From Stramenopiles sp. TOSAG23-2 (taxonomy: Eukaryota; Sar): a stretch of DNA of 40,701 nucleotides. Shown piece after piece: positions 1 through 9,076 of the stretch (the first letter of the stretch is position 1; each line of letters opens with the position of its first letter). The position numbers were made by a program, and so were the translations under genes. The stretch is from assembly GCA_900128395.1 (NCBI GenBank), contig LT649306.1, positions 1 through 40,701 of the forward strand, read 5' to 3'. Below the pieces are notes generated by a model that saw nothing but the letters and a program-made list of their open reading frames with translations, was not told where the DNA came from and made no database searches.

Positions 1-56
1 TATTTCTATCTGTCATTCTTTGATATATTGGGGTCTTGGTGTTTGCTTTGTTATTA
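1..56 (-). repeat. Inverted copy of the 87-bp STIL repeat unit
   Basis: All 56 bases are the reverse complement of 602-657, the second unit of the tandem repeat in the STIL-like gene. Identity stops at base 57 and the left limit is the window edge, so the full length is unknown. Confidence 0.95.
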
Positions 57-94
57 TTAGTGCTAGTATTCACTCTATTACTGTAATTATTCAT
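1..94 (-). CDS. Partial gene cut by the left edge, sharing the STIL N-terminal repeat
   Basis: On the minus strand an ATG at 94-92 opens a frame of 31 codons that is still open at the window edge. The codon directly upstream (97-95) is an in-frame TAA, so this is the first possible start. The peptide begins MNNYSNRVNTSTNNN and then runs into the same sequence as the repeat in the neighbouring STIL-like gene (KANTKTPIYQRMTDRN). Bases 1-56 are the exact reverse complement of 602-657. The gene would be divergent from STIL, with about 200 bp of AT-rich DNA between the two starts. It may be a second gene that shares an N-terminal module, a partial inverted copy of the STIL 5' end, or a fold-back artefact at a contig end. 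Only the repeat identity is certain. Confidence 0.4.
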   Translation of the reverse strand, partial: MNNYSNRVNTSTNNNKANTKTPIYQRMTDRN

Positions 95-296
95 TTATTT
101 TCAATATCTTTCAATCAAATAACTAAAAATCAAAATTAAAAAGATAGATGATCAAAGTGAATGTGATGTAGAAACAGATCAACGGCATAAATACACACAC
201 AGAGAGTACAACATTTACAAAATAATAGATAGACATACACATACACTTCTTTTTTTTTGAAACGAGACAAATATATACGTATACATAACTTTGATC

Positions 297-3200
297 ATGG
301 CATCCATATTTGACTTCACTAGAAATAATAATGAAAATAATCAAAAAAATTCACCATCACCTGGTACAATAGCATATAATACCTATAGCGATAATAATCC
401 ATCTGGTTTATATATGTCATCACCTATGAACGCGATGGAAGAATATGGCAATATGGATAACAATGTACTATTTAAAGATAATGATGATGGAAACGACGTT
501 TATAACAAGAATAACAATAACAAAGCAAACACCAAGACCCCAATATATCAAAGAATGACAGATAGAAATAAAAAATTACCAAAATATAATAGCAATACTG
601 GTAATAACAAAGCAAACACCAAGACCCCAATATATCAAAGAATGACAGATAGAAATAAAAAATTACCAAAATATAATAGCAATACTGGTATTGCTGGTGA
701 AAAAATACGTAGATATCAATATCAAACACAAGAAAAAAGTTCTTTTTTCAGCGATACAGAAGATAATGAAGATGGTGACGAGCAGCAACAAATAGTATCC
801 CCACCAGAAAGAATGTACAAGAAAAACAAAACATTATTAACACAATATAACGAATATGAAGGTGGCGTATCGTTTCCATTAACTAAATCCGTACTATGGT
901 CTCGACGTCCTTTATGTACTCCAATCGTTGTCCCATCTGGTTGTTTAGTTCCGGCATTATGGATTTCTCAAAAAGCATTATTAGCATTAGGCTGGCAAAT
1001 GAAATTAAAAGCCGGTCCTTCTGATTATAATAAGAGTAATACCATAAAACGTAACAACATACAATTGAATTGCGATGCGTTCTTAACTGGAAAAATTTCA
1101 TTCCCTAGCCGTGGGCGTATAGATTTATCAACCTGGGTCGGTGAACAAAATTTAAATTCCTCATTAGCTGCTACTGAATCATTTCCTATAATATGCATCG
1201 ATACTATGGATGCGGGATTAGTTGATATATCAACAAAAACTAGAAGCCCGCAAATACCAAATCCAAGCGAGGATGAAATTGTAATCCCAGTAACATACGA
1301 TGGTGGATGGAATGAATTGACGGATGAAAAATTTATACAACGTTTAAATGGAATCAACAATATTGAATCAATATGTAATGGTAGTGGGTTATTTCATTTT
1401 CAATGTCGATCAAGTTGGGAAAATGAGACGGTCTCAGTTGAAACATCAGTACAATTGCCACAAGTAGCATTTTCATTTACTGTTATACCACCCATACCAT
1501 TATTTCGTTCCATACCATTGACAATGGCATTGTTGCAAGGCAAACAATTGCCAACAAATGATCCATCTATTTATATGAGATACAATAATAATAATAATAG
1601 TAATAGTATAGCAGGGGATGAGGATGGGATGGTGTCATTTTCCCATGGATTTTTAACTATGAATAAAACACGCCGTGCAGTGACGCTTATGAGGACTGAC
1701 ACGATGAAATCAGAATATCCAATTATTGGTATTTGGGTACGTTTGCCAGTAGATAGTAAAACATTGCATTCAACAATATTGAATCCATCGGCGTCAGCAT
1801 CTCTTCAATCATTATTAACAGATCCAGCATTATGGTCCGTTTGCTTGAAATATTTGTATGATACTTCATACGATATCGATCGTGTTGCACCAGCCGAAAA
1901 TACATTTTTATTAGCAATTTTCCCAACACATAGATTATCTTCTAGTAGGAAAAATAGTAGCAACTTGGGTGAAACATCTAATGAGGAATTGTTGCCATTA
2001 TTTTTAGAAGTTAAAAAACTTGGTGATACCGTTGGCATATCATTACCAACTGGAACGTACAAGACAACATGTTATTTAGATACGTCGAAGGAAAATCGTG
2101 ATCGATTGTTTGAAAACTCGGATACAATGCTACAATGCCGCTTTCAATCAACGCTACCGTTAGATACAGACGAAATTAGCAGTATTAATTTCAATTTAAA
2201 CAGAAATTTTGCTGAGGACACTTTTGATAACAATGATGGTAGTAGACAAATAGACAAAAATGAAGGGAAACGTATGGAAACCAAATATATAGACGATGAG
2301 GAGGATGAAGACAACGATTATGGAGAAAAAAGTTTTACATCATTTGAAGAAAAGTTAATAGACAGTGGAGATGAGGAGGACGAAGATGATGAGGAAGAAA
2401 TTGCGACGAAAAATGCTTCATGGGGTAAAAAATCATATGATGAAGATAGAGATCATAATTATGGCAATTATAAAGATGATGATGAAAATGATTTTGAACA
2501 ATATACGCCTATACCACAAGCACGTGCACCAGTACCGTATGTAAATAAGGCAAAGATTAAGCGTACAAATATTACTAATACCACCTCCTCTAAGTCAACA
2601 CAAGATTATGATGACAATGGTAAAAATAGTGTAAGAAATCGAATTCAAGTACATGAACCACATCCTACGTTAGATTCATATAACCATCAAATTATCGTGC
2701 AGCAACAATTGCAATTGCAAATGATGCGAAACGAAATAAATAATTTGAAAAAGATTATTGAGCAAAATGGTTTATTATCTGGTAATAATAAATCTGTTAA
2801 TAATAATAATAATAATAATAATACCAATAATGTTGAAACAAGGAGTTATATGTCAGATGATAATAGCGATATATTATCTATGCGTAGTATCAAGTCCTTT
2901 CAAGCAGCAAATGTTAATGTAACAAATAAACAAGTATCATTACAAATGGAGCAGCAACGTAATAATAGAGATAGTCAAAATACCCGATTTTCGTTAGTTC
3001 GAGTTCAACAAGAACAAGCACTTGCGCAACACGACAAAAAGAAGGCGGAGGATACATATGAAAGAAGTGTCATGTCCAATTTAAATTCTCAAATGTCTGA
3101 ATATGATGATGTATATCACAATACTGATGAAGATGTATATGAGCATTTGTCCAAAGATAAAATATCTATACCAAATGTATTTGAAAGCAATAGCAAAGAT

Positions 3201-3674
3201 ACTAATAGTAATAATAGATCCAAGAAAAGCTTATCAGATTGGAGTCAAATAAGTGTACCAAAAATTGAAAGTAGTGGTGGAAGTAATAGGGGCAGTGGTG
3301 GTGGTGGTAATAACAATAATAACATTAGCGGTTCGTATGTACTTGTTGAAGAAGAAGAAGCAAGTACATTTGAAGCGCCATCCATGACGCTTGATGCTAA
3401 TGATTTTTCAATATTAACACAACAATGTTTAAAAAAATACAATTTAGTGGAAAATATTGACGGTGCATTGAAAATACGTAGTAGTAGCAGTAGAATGGCT
3501 TTGGGAAGAGTTACAGGAAGTAGTAGTAGTGTTAATCGTAATGCATTTATTGAAGAAAATCAAGGAATACAGAAGGATGGGGTTGAAGATGAAGAAGCCA
3601 GTAGTGATGAGATTACAGATGAATGGGATGGACGAATTTTATCAGATGTGAAACGATTGCCAAAATTTAAGTGA
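297..3674 (+). CDS. STIL: STIL/Ana2/SAS-5 family centriole assembly protein
   Basis: A 1125-residue protein. The ATG at 297 is chosen; an upstream in-frame TTG at 291 is unlikely to be used. Three landmarks match vertebrate STIL in order. Residues about 190-620 resemble the STIL N-terminal domain, including a GFLTMNKTRR segment followed by PIIGIW and an LWSVCLKYLYDTS segment. A short glutamine-rich coiled coil lies near residues 797-826. A STAN-like motif with FSILTQQCLKKYNLVE lies near residues 1030-1056. The last residues, SDVKRLPKFK, resemble the conserved extreme C-terminus of STIL. STIL is bound and phosphorylated by Plk4 and recruits SAS-6 to start cartwheel assembly in procentrioles. 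The N-terminal 185 residues are low complexity and hold an in-frame duplication. Long acidic and Asn-rich linkers separate the domains, as is usual for the family. Confidence 0.88.
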   Translation: MASIFDFTRNNNENNQKNSPSPGTIAYNTYSDNNPSGLYMSSPMNAMEEYGNMDNNVLFKDNDDGNDVYNKNNNNKANTKTPIYQRMTDRNKKLPKYNSNTGNNKANTKTPIYQRMTDRNKKLPKYNSNTGIAGEKIRRYQYQTQEKSSFFSDTEDNEDGDEQQQIVSPPERMYKKNKTLLTQYNEYEGGVSFPLTKSVLWSRRPLCTPIVVPSGCLVPALWISQKALLALGWQMKLKAGPSDYNKSNTIKRNNIQLNCDAFLTGKISFPSRGRIDLSTWVGEQNLNSSLAATESFPIICIDTMDAGLVDISTKTRSPQIPNPSEDEIVIPVTYDGGWNELTDEKFIQRLNGINNIESICNGSGLFHFQCRSSWENETVSVETSVQLPQVAFSFTVIPPIPLFRSIPLTMALLQGKQLPTNDPSIYMRYNNNNNSNSIAGDEDGMVSFSHGFLTMNKTRRAVTLMRTDTMKSEYPIIGIWVRLPVDSKTLHSTILNPSASASLQSLLTDPALWSVCLKYLYDTSYDIDRVAPAENTFLLAIFPTHRLSSSRKNSSNLGETSNEELLPLFLEVKKLGDTVGISLPTGTYKTTCYLDTSKENRDRLFENSDTMLQCRFQSTLPLDTDEISSINFNLNRNFAEDTFDNNDGSRQIDKNEGKRMETKYIDDEEDEDNDYGEKSFTSFEEKLIDSGDEEDEDDEEEIATKNASWGKKSYDEDRDHNYGNYKDDDENDFEQYTPIPQARAPVPYVNKAKIKRTNITNTTSSKSTQDYDDNGKNSVRNRIQVHEPHPTLDSYNHQIIVQQQLQLQMMRNEINNLKKIIEQNGLLSGNNKSVNNNNNNNNTNNVETRSYMSDDNSDILSMRSIKSFQAANVNVTNKQVSLQMEQQRNNRDSQNTRFSLVRVQQEQALAQHDKKKAEDTYERSVMSNLNSQMSEYDDVYHNTDEDVYEHLSKDKISIPNVFESNSKDTNSNNRSKKSLSDWSQISVPKIESSGGSNRGSGGGGNNNNNISGSYVLVEEEEASTFEAPSMTLDANDFSILTQQCLKKYNLVENIDGALKIRSSSSRMALGRVTGSSSSVNRNAFIEENQGIQKDGVEDEEASSDEITDEWDGRILSDVKRLPKFK
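516..690 (+). repeat. 87-bp direct tandem repeat inside STIL, two copies
   Basis: Bases 516-603 are identical to 603-690, giving a period of 87 bp and an in-frame repeat of 29 residues that contains TPIYQRMTDRNKKLPKYN. The identity is perfect at synonymous sites, so the duplication is recent or an assembly product. A third, inverted copy lies at 1-56. Confidence 0.97.
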
Positions 3675-4049
3675 GAGTTGGGATGATGGGGGGGATAGAT
3701 TCAAATTTGTTTATGGGGTGTAGTGCGGGTGTTTGTAATTTTTGCCCTGATTATGTACATGGAAAGGTAACAAAAGTTTTGCTTCAAGATTAAACTAGAT
3801 TAATTTGTTTTTTTAAAAAAAATACGATTCGTAATTTTACGATGAGCGTATTTTTAAAAAAAGTATGATATACGTACGAATAATCACATAATATACGTAG
3901 ACGTACGAGTATATAAAATATCATGTACGAAGTCGTATCATACAAGTATTTTTACAATATTATAATAAAACATATTTTATTTTCATTTTTTATTCGTACG
4001 TGTACAAAAAAATAATTTTCGTCCTTTCGTACCACACACACCACACACA
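3675..4049. other. Convergent 3' region between STIL and the aldo/keto reductase gene
   Basis: There is no open frame of interest. The stretch holds G-rich then AT-rich sequence, an AATAAAA at about 3965 that could serve polyadenylation of the STIL transcript, and several TACGTACGA/TACGAA words. A CA-rich run (about 4030-4050) leads into the stop codon of the next gene. Confidence 0.6.
3871..3951. repeat. TACGAA/TTCGTA-rich 3' element, copy 1
   Basis: This copy contains ACGTACGAGTATATAAAAT and TGTACGAAGTCGTATCATA, words that recur at 29590-29665 and 33583-33670. Short self-complementary TACGA/TCGTA pairs would allow hairpins. It lies in a convergent intergenic region, like most of the other copies. 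Confidence 0.5.
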
Positions 4050-5132
4050 CTACTTCGCACAACCCCAACTAGGTCGTCCATTTTGTTGACCTTTCGGTAC
4101 AGTAGCTTGACTCAATATATTTACATCATCATCATTCAATTCCCATGTTAAACTTTGCAAATCTTCTTTCATTGATGATATTTTGTCTGATTTAACAACT
4201 ATGGCACCTTGTTTGCGACCTTGTTGTAACACCCATTTCAAGCCTACTTCAGCAGCTGATCGTTCATATGTTTGTCCAATTTTTTTACATAAAGGATCTG
4301 ACACAACTTCACCATGTGCTAATGGACTATAAGCTTGAACTGCAATATTATTATCATTACAATAACTTATTAATCCTTCTGGATCGGATCCCATGCCAAC
4401 ATGTAATTGTATTTGATTTACTGCAGGAGGGACAAGATCATCTTCAATAACATGTTGTTCCTTATTTTTATCATTGGCATTATTTTCTAAACATTCTAAG
4501 CAACTTTGGCAAAAATTAGATACTCCAATACCACGTGCTTTGTTTTCCTTGTAAAATGTTTTATATGCATTATATTGAGCTTGATTTAATTCACATATTT
4601 TCTTTGAACAACCACCTTCATATCCAAACGGTTCTGATGGGCCATGTAAAAGAACAAGGTCAATATATTCAACATCTAATAATGTTAATAATTCATTTAG
4701 TTCTTTTAATGTTGTATCATAGCATTCTTGAGAATTAGTTACATTGCGTTTTGGAGGAGCAGCGGTATGTATACAAGGTGAAGTCATTGAGGTTAAAAAT
4801 ATTTCTTCACGGACTGTTTTTTTCAATGCTTTACCTATTCCAGGTAAATTGTAATAATCATATGCAGAATGTATATGTTTGAAACCCATCTGTATGGCTT
4901 TGGTTACAGCATCTTGTGCAATACTATTATTATATCCTCCAGTCCCAAGTGCAATGATTGGCATGGATAAATTATTATTTAATAAGATAGTATCCTTCCC
5001 TTTCACATCAATTCTGCCTTCACTATCTGATGCTGTTTGTAACAATTGCCGGTTATTGTTATTATTAATATTTTGTGCGTTAACTGCAATAATTAATCCA
5101 AACAAAAATATTAATATAATTGATTTATACAT
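4050..5132 (-). CDS. Secreted aldo/keto reductase-like protein with altered catalytic residues
   Basis: A 360-residue protein with an N-terminal hydrophobic signal peptide (residues 1-20, ending VNAQ), an Asn-rich spacer, and an aldo/keto reductase barrel from about residue 47. Family landmarks include the GTGG loop, the GIGKAL helix, YIDLVLLHGP, GIGVSNF, QIQLHVG and AYSPLAHG. Of the usual Asp-Tyr-Lys-His tetrad, Tyr93 and His163 are present. His88 stands where Asp is expected (HIHSAYDYY), and Met116 stands where Lys is expected (FLTSMTSP). A Cys-rich insert follows, and several cysteines suit an oxidising compartment. The late NADPH-binding segment (VVKSDKISSMKEDLQ) is kept. The family reduces carbonyls with NADPH; whether this member still does is uncertain. 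It lies in the secretory pathway or outside the cell by inference. Confidence 0.85.
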   Translation of the reverse strand: MYKSIILIFLFGLIIAVNAQNINNNNNRQLLQTASDSEGRIDVKGKDTILLNNNLSMPIIALGTGGYNNSIAQDAVTKAIQMGFKHIHSAYDYYNLPGIGKALKKTVREEIFLTSMTSPCIHTAAPPKRNVTNSQECYDTTLKELNELLTLLDVEYIDLVLLHGPSEPFGYEGGCSKKICELNQAQYNAYKTFYKENKARGIGVSNFCQSCLECLENNANDKNKEQHVIEDDLVPPAVNQIQLHVGMGSDPEGLISYCNDNNIAVQAYSPLAHGEVVSDPLCKKIGQTYERSAAEVGLKWVLQQGRKQGAIVVKSDKISSMKEDLQSLTWELNDDDVNILSQATVPKGQQNGRPSWGCAK

Positions 5133-5644
5133 TGTAACTTTTAATATGAACTAGGATAATCGTGACTTCATAGATATGTTTGTTGATAATAAATAGATTA
5201 TTTATTATATGTCTTCCTTACTTAGACGTGGAATAATTATTCAAATCATGCATATAATGCATATATATCTATTATATAATATAAATTAATCAATTTAAAT
5301 TCAATTAAGTGCATGCCCAGCATGCACAAGAAGCAAAAAGAACTTCTTCTTTTTTTTGTTTGTTGCAAGATAAAAGAAGAGTTACAGTAAAAAAGTAAGA
5401 AGTGCACCAAAATAAAAAAGAATTCTTTTTGAGTGCACGTATTAGTATTATAGTAATAATACCTTAAAATAACCATCAAAGAATTAATTGTTCGTTGATG
5501 AAATAATTATTATATAATTGAAGAAATAATTTGAAATAATAAATATTAAAAATATACAAACATTAACATATATCCTTTCTTATAGTAATCAAATAGAACA
5601 CGGTATATTTATTTTTCTCTAATCCCCACGCCCATCCAATAAAC
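5133..5644. promoter_or_regulatory. Divergent promoter region between the reductase and UBLCP1 genes
   Basis: About 510 bp of very AT-rich sequence separate the two divergent starts. No convincing gene is seen. It contains a near-palindrome at 5309-5327 and several TATATAAT-like runs (about 5260-5285 and 5506-5515). A bidirectional promoter is inferred from position only. Confidence 0.45.
5309..5327. repeat. Inverted repeat GTGCATGC-CCA-GCATGCAC
   Basis: Two perfect 8-bp arms are separated by 3 bp. Each arm contains a CATGC core. This GC-richer dyad stands out in an AT-rich divergent promoter region and could be a binding site for a dimeric factor. The function is inferred only. Confidence 0.6.
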
Positions 5645-6797
5645 ATGGCATCGTTAGTAACTACGGATAATAATAATAAAAACAATGACAATGAAGATAT
5701 ACAAAAGTTTAAAGTAAAGTTTGGAAAAGAAACATTTTTATTGAATTTAAATAAAAATCAAACTTATGAAAATTTATTAACTGAACAATGACAATGAAGA
5801 TATACAAAAGTTTAAAGTAAAGTTTGGAAAAGAAACATTTTTATTGAATTTAAATAAAAATCAAACTTATGAAAATTTATTAACTGAATTATCTACATTA
5901 TCGGAAGTGAATAAAGATAAAATCAAATTGTTTGGTTTAAAAGCAAAAGGTGGGTTAAAAAATACAACGCTAATTAGTCAAATGAAAGTGCCAAAATTTA
6001 TCAAAATGATGGGGACAAAGGAAACTGTCTTACAAAAACAACTAAATCAAGAACAAGATGCAAAACAAGAGTTAAACGTATTGAATGATATGGATATTTA
6101 TGAATTGGATTTAGATTTTAATAAAGGTAATATTATGGAGAAACTAAGGGAGTCAATCGCAAAAACTGAAATAAGCTCACGTATGATGAATGATCCAAGG
6201 CCAAATTTTCCATTGCTTGTCCTTGACCTTGACCATACGCTATTAGATTTTGATTCAAAGAGTTCTAATTTTCAGAAAATGAAACGACCATTCATGCAAG
6301 AGTTTCTTTCATTGGTTTATAAAGATTATGACATTGTAATCTGGTCCCAAACTAGTTGGAAATGGTTAGAAATTAAATTAATTGAATTAGGATTTTTAGA
6401 ACCATCTAATCCATATAAAATTTTATTTGTATTAGATAAAGAATGTATGTTTAGGCGTAAATCCCGCGTTAGTAAAACGAGTGGAAAGAAAAAGAAAGGA
6501 AAAGCATTTAAACCATTGGAATTGATATGGTCTAAATTCCCACGGTATTCACGTAAGAATACTTTACATATTGATGATGTTGAAGCAAACTTTGGTTTTA
6601 ATCCAAAAAATGGTATTAAATGTAGTTGTTGGCGTTCTGATCAACTAGATGACTGTGAATTGTTAAAAATTGCTCATTATTTAAAAATTGTTGCAAAAAG
6701 TGGTAAAGATATGTCTGAAATAAATGATAATAATATGAATTGGTTAAAAGTAATGAATGAAGAACTTGTTAAACAATCTCAACAAAATAATACGTAA
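5645..6797 (+). CDS. UBLCP1: UBLCP1-like ubiquitin-like domain CTD phosphatase, frame broken by a duplication
   Basis: The ATG at 5645 (AACATGGCA) opens 48 codons that hit a TGA at 5789-5791. The reading continues in another frame to 6797. The break is caused by a 103-bp tandem duplication (5681-5888); counting the duplicated segment once gives one continuous frame of about 350 residues. The N-terminal part is a ubiquitin-like fold (KLFGLKAKGG, then FIKMMGTKE). The FCP1/SCP phosphatase domain follows with the DxDxT signature DLDHTLLDF, then DIVIWSQTSWKWLE, and a late acidic pair in HIDDVEANFGFNPKNG. In animals UBLCP1 dephosphorylates nuclear proteasomes. The match covers the whole length of the human protein (318 residues). 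Whether the lesion is real or an assembly error cannot be told here. Confidence 0.85.
5681..5888 (+). repeat. 103-bp direct tandem duplication in the UBLCP1-like gene
   Basis: Bases 5681-5785 are identical to 5784-5888, so the period is 103 bp with 2 bp of shared sequence at the junction. The period is not a multiple of three and puts a TGA in frame. The unit holds no AGGT, so a GT-AG intron of exactly 103 bp cannot remove it. Confidence 0.97.
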
Positions 6798-6970
6798 ATG
6801 ATGGCGGTGGCAGTAGTAGTAATTAGTAATAACGATCAACGAATGGATTTAACATAATTTGAAATTTATTTTAAAATATATACTAGTAAGAGATATAAAT
6901 TCTTTTCTTCTGTAATGGTGTGCCAGTGTCATGTCAATTGAAAAACAAGTTTAGTTCACAACATAATTTT

Positions 6971-7011
6971 TATCTCTCCTACTCATATTTTTAAAAACTA
7001 CGGTCGTACAC
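6971..7011. repeat. 3' element with CTCATATTTTTAAAA and ACGGTCGTA, copy 2
   Basis: The stretch reads CTCCTACTCATATTTTTAAAA followed by ACGGTCGTACAC. Close versions lie at 33612-33670 (CTCTTACTCATATA, TTTTTAAAATGTACGAC), and the word TACGACCGT recurs at 15960. It sits between the convergent UBLCP1 and dehydratase genes, just before the dehydratase stop codon. Confidence 0.5.
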
Positions 7012-7018
7012 ATTTCTT

Positions 7019-7456
7019 TTATTTACTCACACCAGCTGTAACATTTGGATTGTCCTTCAAAAATTTCGGTGAATACGTAATTGGTATTTTATCACATTTT
7101 GATGCTAAAATAAAATCATTCAATGCTAATGTATCCAGTGAATGTGTGTACACGACAATTTCAACAGTCCTGTAACTAGTAATATGCAAGTCCGGGTGGT
7201 GGCCTTGTTCCTCTGCAATTGCGCCTACAGCTACTACATAATCTAACGCAGCTTGAAAATTTTTTGCAATGAATGATCTTCTTATTGCATCACTTTCACC
7301 TTTTTTTATAACTTCCCATGATGGACATAGTTGTGCTTTAAATTGTAGTAAATCCGCTTCTTTTAATTTTTCTGGTGCACCACCTTTGCTTGCACATTTT
7401 TCACACGTTCGCTCATAAAGCGGAGTTGCATCTGTGGTGTTAGTTGTTTCTGACAT
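7019..7456 (-). CDS. PCBD: Pterin-4a-carbinolamine dehydratase (DCoH/PCBD family)
   Basis: A 145-residue protein. A short N-terminal extension with one Cys pair (CEKCAS, residues 18-23) precedes the compact dehydratase domain of about 100 residues. The active-site signature is clear: GHHPDLHI (His86, His87, Pro88) and a third histidine in YTHS (His105). The enzyme dehydrates 4a-hydroxytetrahydrobiopterin made by aromatic amino acid hydroxylases and so recycles the pterin cofactor. The usual GLT after the last histidine reads DTLALNDF here, a mild departure. There is no targeting peptide, so it is probably cytosolic. A bacterial-like source cannot be excluded, as the family is widespread. The start is the first ATG. 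Confidence 0.93.
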   Translation of the reverse strand: MSETTNTTDATPLYERTCEKCASKGGAPEKLKEADLLQFKAQLCPSWEVIKKGESDAIRRSFIAKNFQAALDYVVAVGAIAEEQGHHPDLHITSYRTVEIVVYTHSLDTLALNDFILASKCDKIPITYSPKFLKDNPNVTAGVSK

Positions 7457-7741
7457 AATGTAGTATTATAATAATAATTTATTTATCAATTATTTATATA
7501 TATCTTAATATCTATATAAATATTATGATATTGTAGATATTCTTTTGTATTTATTGTATACAATTGTTGAGAGCCTGGATAAAAAAGTAAATACAAAAAA
7601 ATAAATATCAAAAAAACGGTAAAAGGTAAAAAAACTATTTTATTATTTTAAAAAGAAAACATTCTCTACCTTGCATACTGTGATCATCTTTCAATACGCA
7701 TGATTTCTCTCGCTCTACAACATATATATATATACATGTTT

Positions 7742-8829
7742 TCATCTTCTTATTACATACAATACGCATGTTATCGCAGTTAAACCAAGAGCTAAGTACA
7801 TATTTGTTTGCGCATTTTCAGCATCATGATCAATATCTTCTACTTCTTTCATTAATTTGTTAATATCTTTATTTTGACTTTTCACTTTATTTTGGCTGTT
7901 CCCACTTGATATTCCATCATTAGGTAAATTACTCACACTACTTCCATCCAATGTATATTTCAACGGTAAATTTTTTACTTTTGTAAATTTATCTGAATTT
8001 ATATATTGTTCAATTCGTTTCATACTTTTCATGGGGCGTTTTGTTTGTTCTTTTCGTAATGTAGAGGACGGGATCCACCATGGAAGTTTATAATCCAAGT
8101 TTACATATCGTGTTACCAAGCATTTATTTGGACCTTTATTTTCAAAGATGTAGATGGAGAAAGGAAGATCAACACGTACTGGTTTTACTTTATCAAACTT
8201 CAACAATTGGGGTGTAATCTCTGCAGTCTCATCGATACTTTTAGCAACATATGCTATACGGCCACCATCTAATTCAAACAATGCTTCTGCACTTACTAGA
8301 TCACGTTCAGATAATGACAAAACTTGATTACCAAAGGATGGATACATTTGATGATACATTCGGCATGCATTGTTTGGATTTCCATTTGGTCGATCGAAAA
8401 CTTTAAAGCCTTTAACAGCTTTTCCTGGTTGCTTTGCAGTATGCCAAAAAAATCCAACAAGATCATCTACAGATACATCTACATTTAATTGAAATTGAAA
8501 TAACGGCTTTCCATTGATTTCAATTTCTTTTATTACATCGTTCTCTGAAACATCTGAGACGGTACTTGTAATATCTTTCCAACCATCATTTTTTTCTTCA
8601 TCCATTTCTTGCAATTTTTCTACAAGTAAATTTTGCATTTCAATTAGTAAAGGATCGTTGCCATGTTGGGATGATGATGCGGATGCTGCAGACGATGATT
8701 TAGTTTCATTTGCTACAGATATTGTGCTTGTCGATTCAGATTTAACTTCGTTGTTATCATTATTCTTGCTACTATTACTACTACTACTACTACTACCGCC
8801 TTTTTCATTGTTACTGCGACTATTATTAA

Positions 8830-8865
<36 letters not shown>

Positions 8866-9076
8866 TCGTTGGTGATATATTATTATTTCCACTATTTTTT
8901 CTTCTGCCCTTTTTCTTTTTATTCAGTGAATCTCGTTGACATAAAACTACAAGAAGCAATACAACTACAATAACTAAAGACAATACAAGTGGCACATACA
9001 TTGGCAAAGTACCTAAATTCTTTTTCATAAATGCTTGTAAAGTCTTTGACAAACGAACAGTAGTAGTATTAAACAT
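7742..9076 (-). CDS. START-like domain protein with N- and C-terminal membrane anchors
   Basis: A 444-residue protein. Residues 27-46 form a strong transmembrane helix (VLSLVIVVVLLLVVLC). A Lys-rich then Asn/Ser-rich linker follows (about 50-135, from AAT/AGT triplet runs). Residues about 190-385 look like a START lipid-binding domain: VDVSVDDLVGFFW near its start, the SERDLVSAEALFELDGG strand pair, SIDETAEITPQ, and LVTRYVNLDYKLPWWIP near its end. The last 20 residues are a second hydrophobic segment ending VLYVIRR. The lipid-binding domain would therefore be held between two anchors on the cytosolic side, an arrangement suited to lipid exchange at a membrane or contact site. The ligand cannot be told from sequence. 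It lies in tandem upstream of the dehydratase gene on the same strand, 285 bp away. Confidence 0.68.

Noticed and set aside
291-296. TTG start two codons before the STIL ATG
   Set aside because: Nuclear genes rarely use TTG and the ATG at 297 is in a good context.
5246-5479. Minus-strand 77-codon frame in the reductase/UBLCP1 promoter region
   Set aside because: It has spacer composition (Tyr/Phe/Ile-rich) and covers the palindrome. No family is seen.
5681-5888. An intron that would remove one copy of the 103-bp duplication
   Set aside because: Exact removal with GT-AG ends requires AGGT inside the unit, and none is present.
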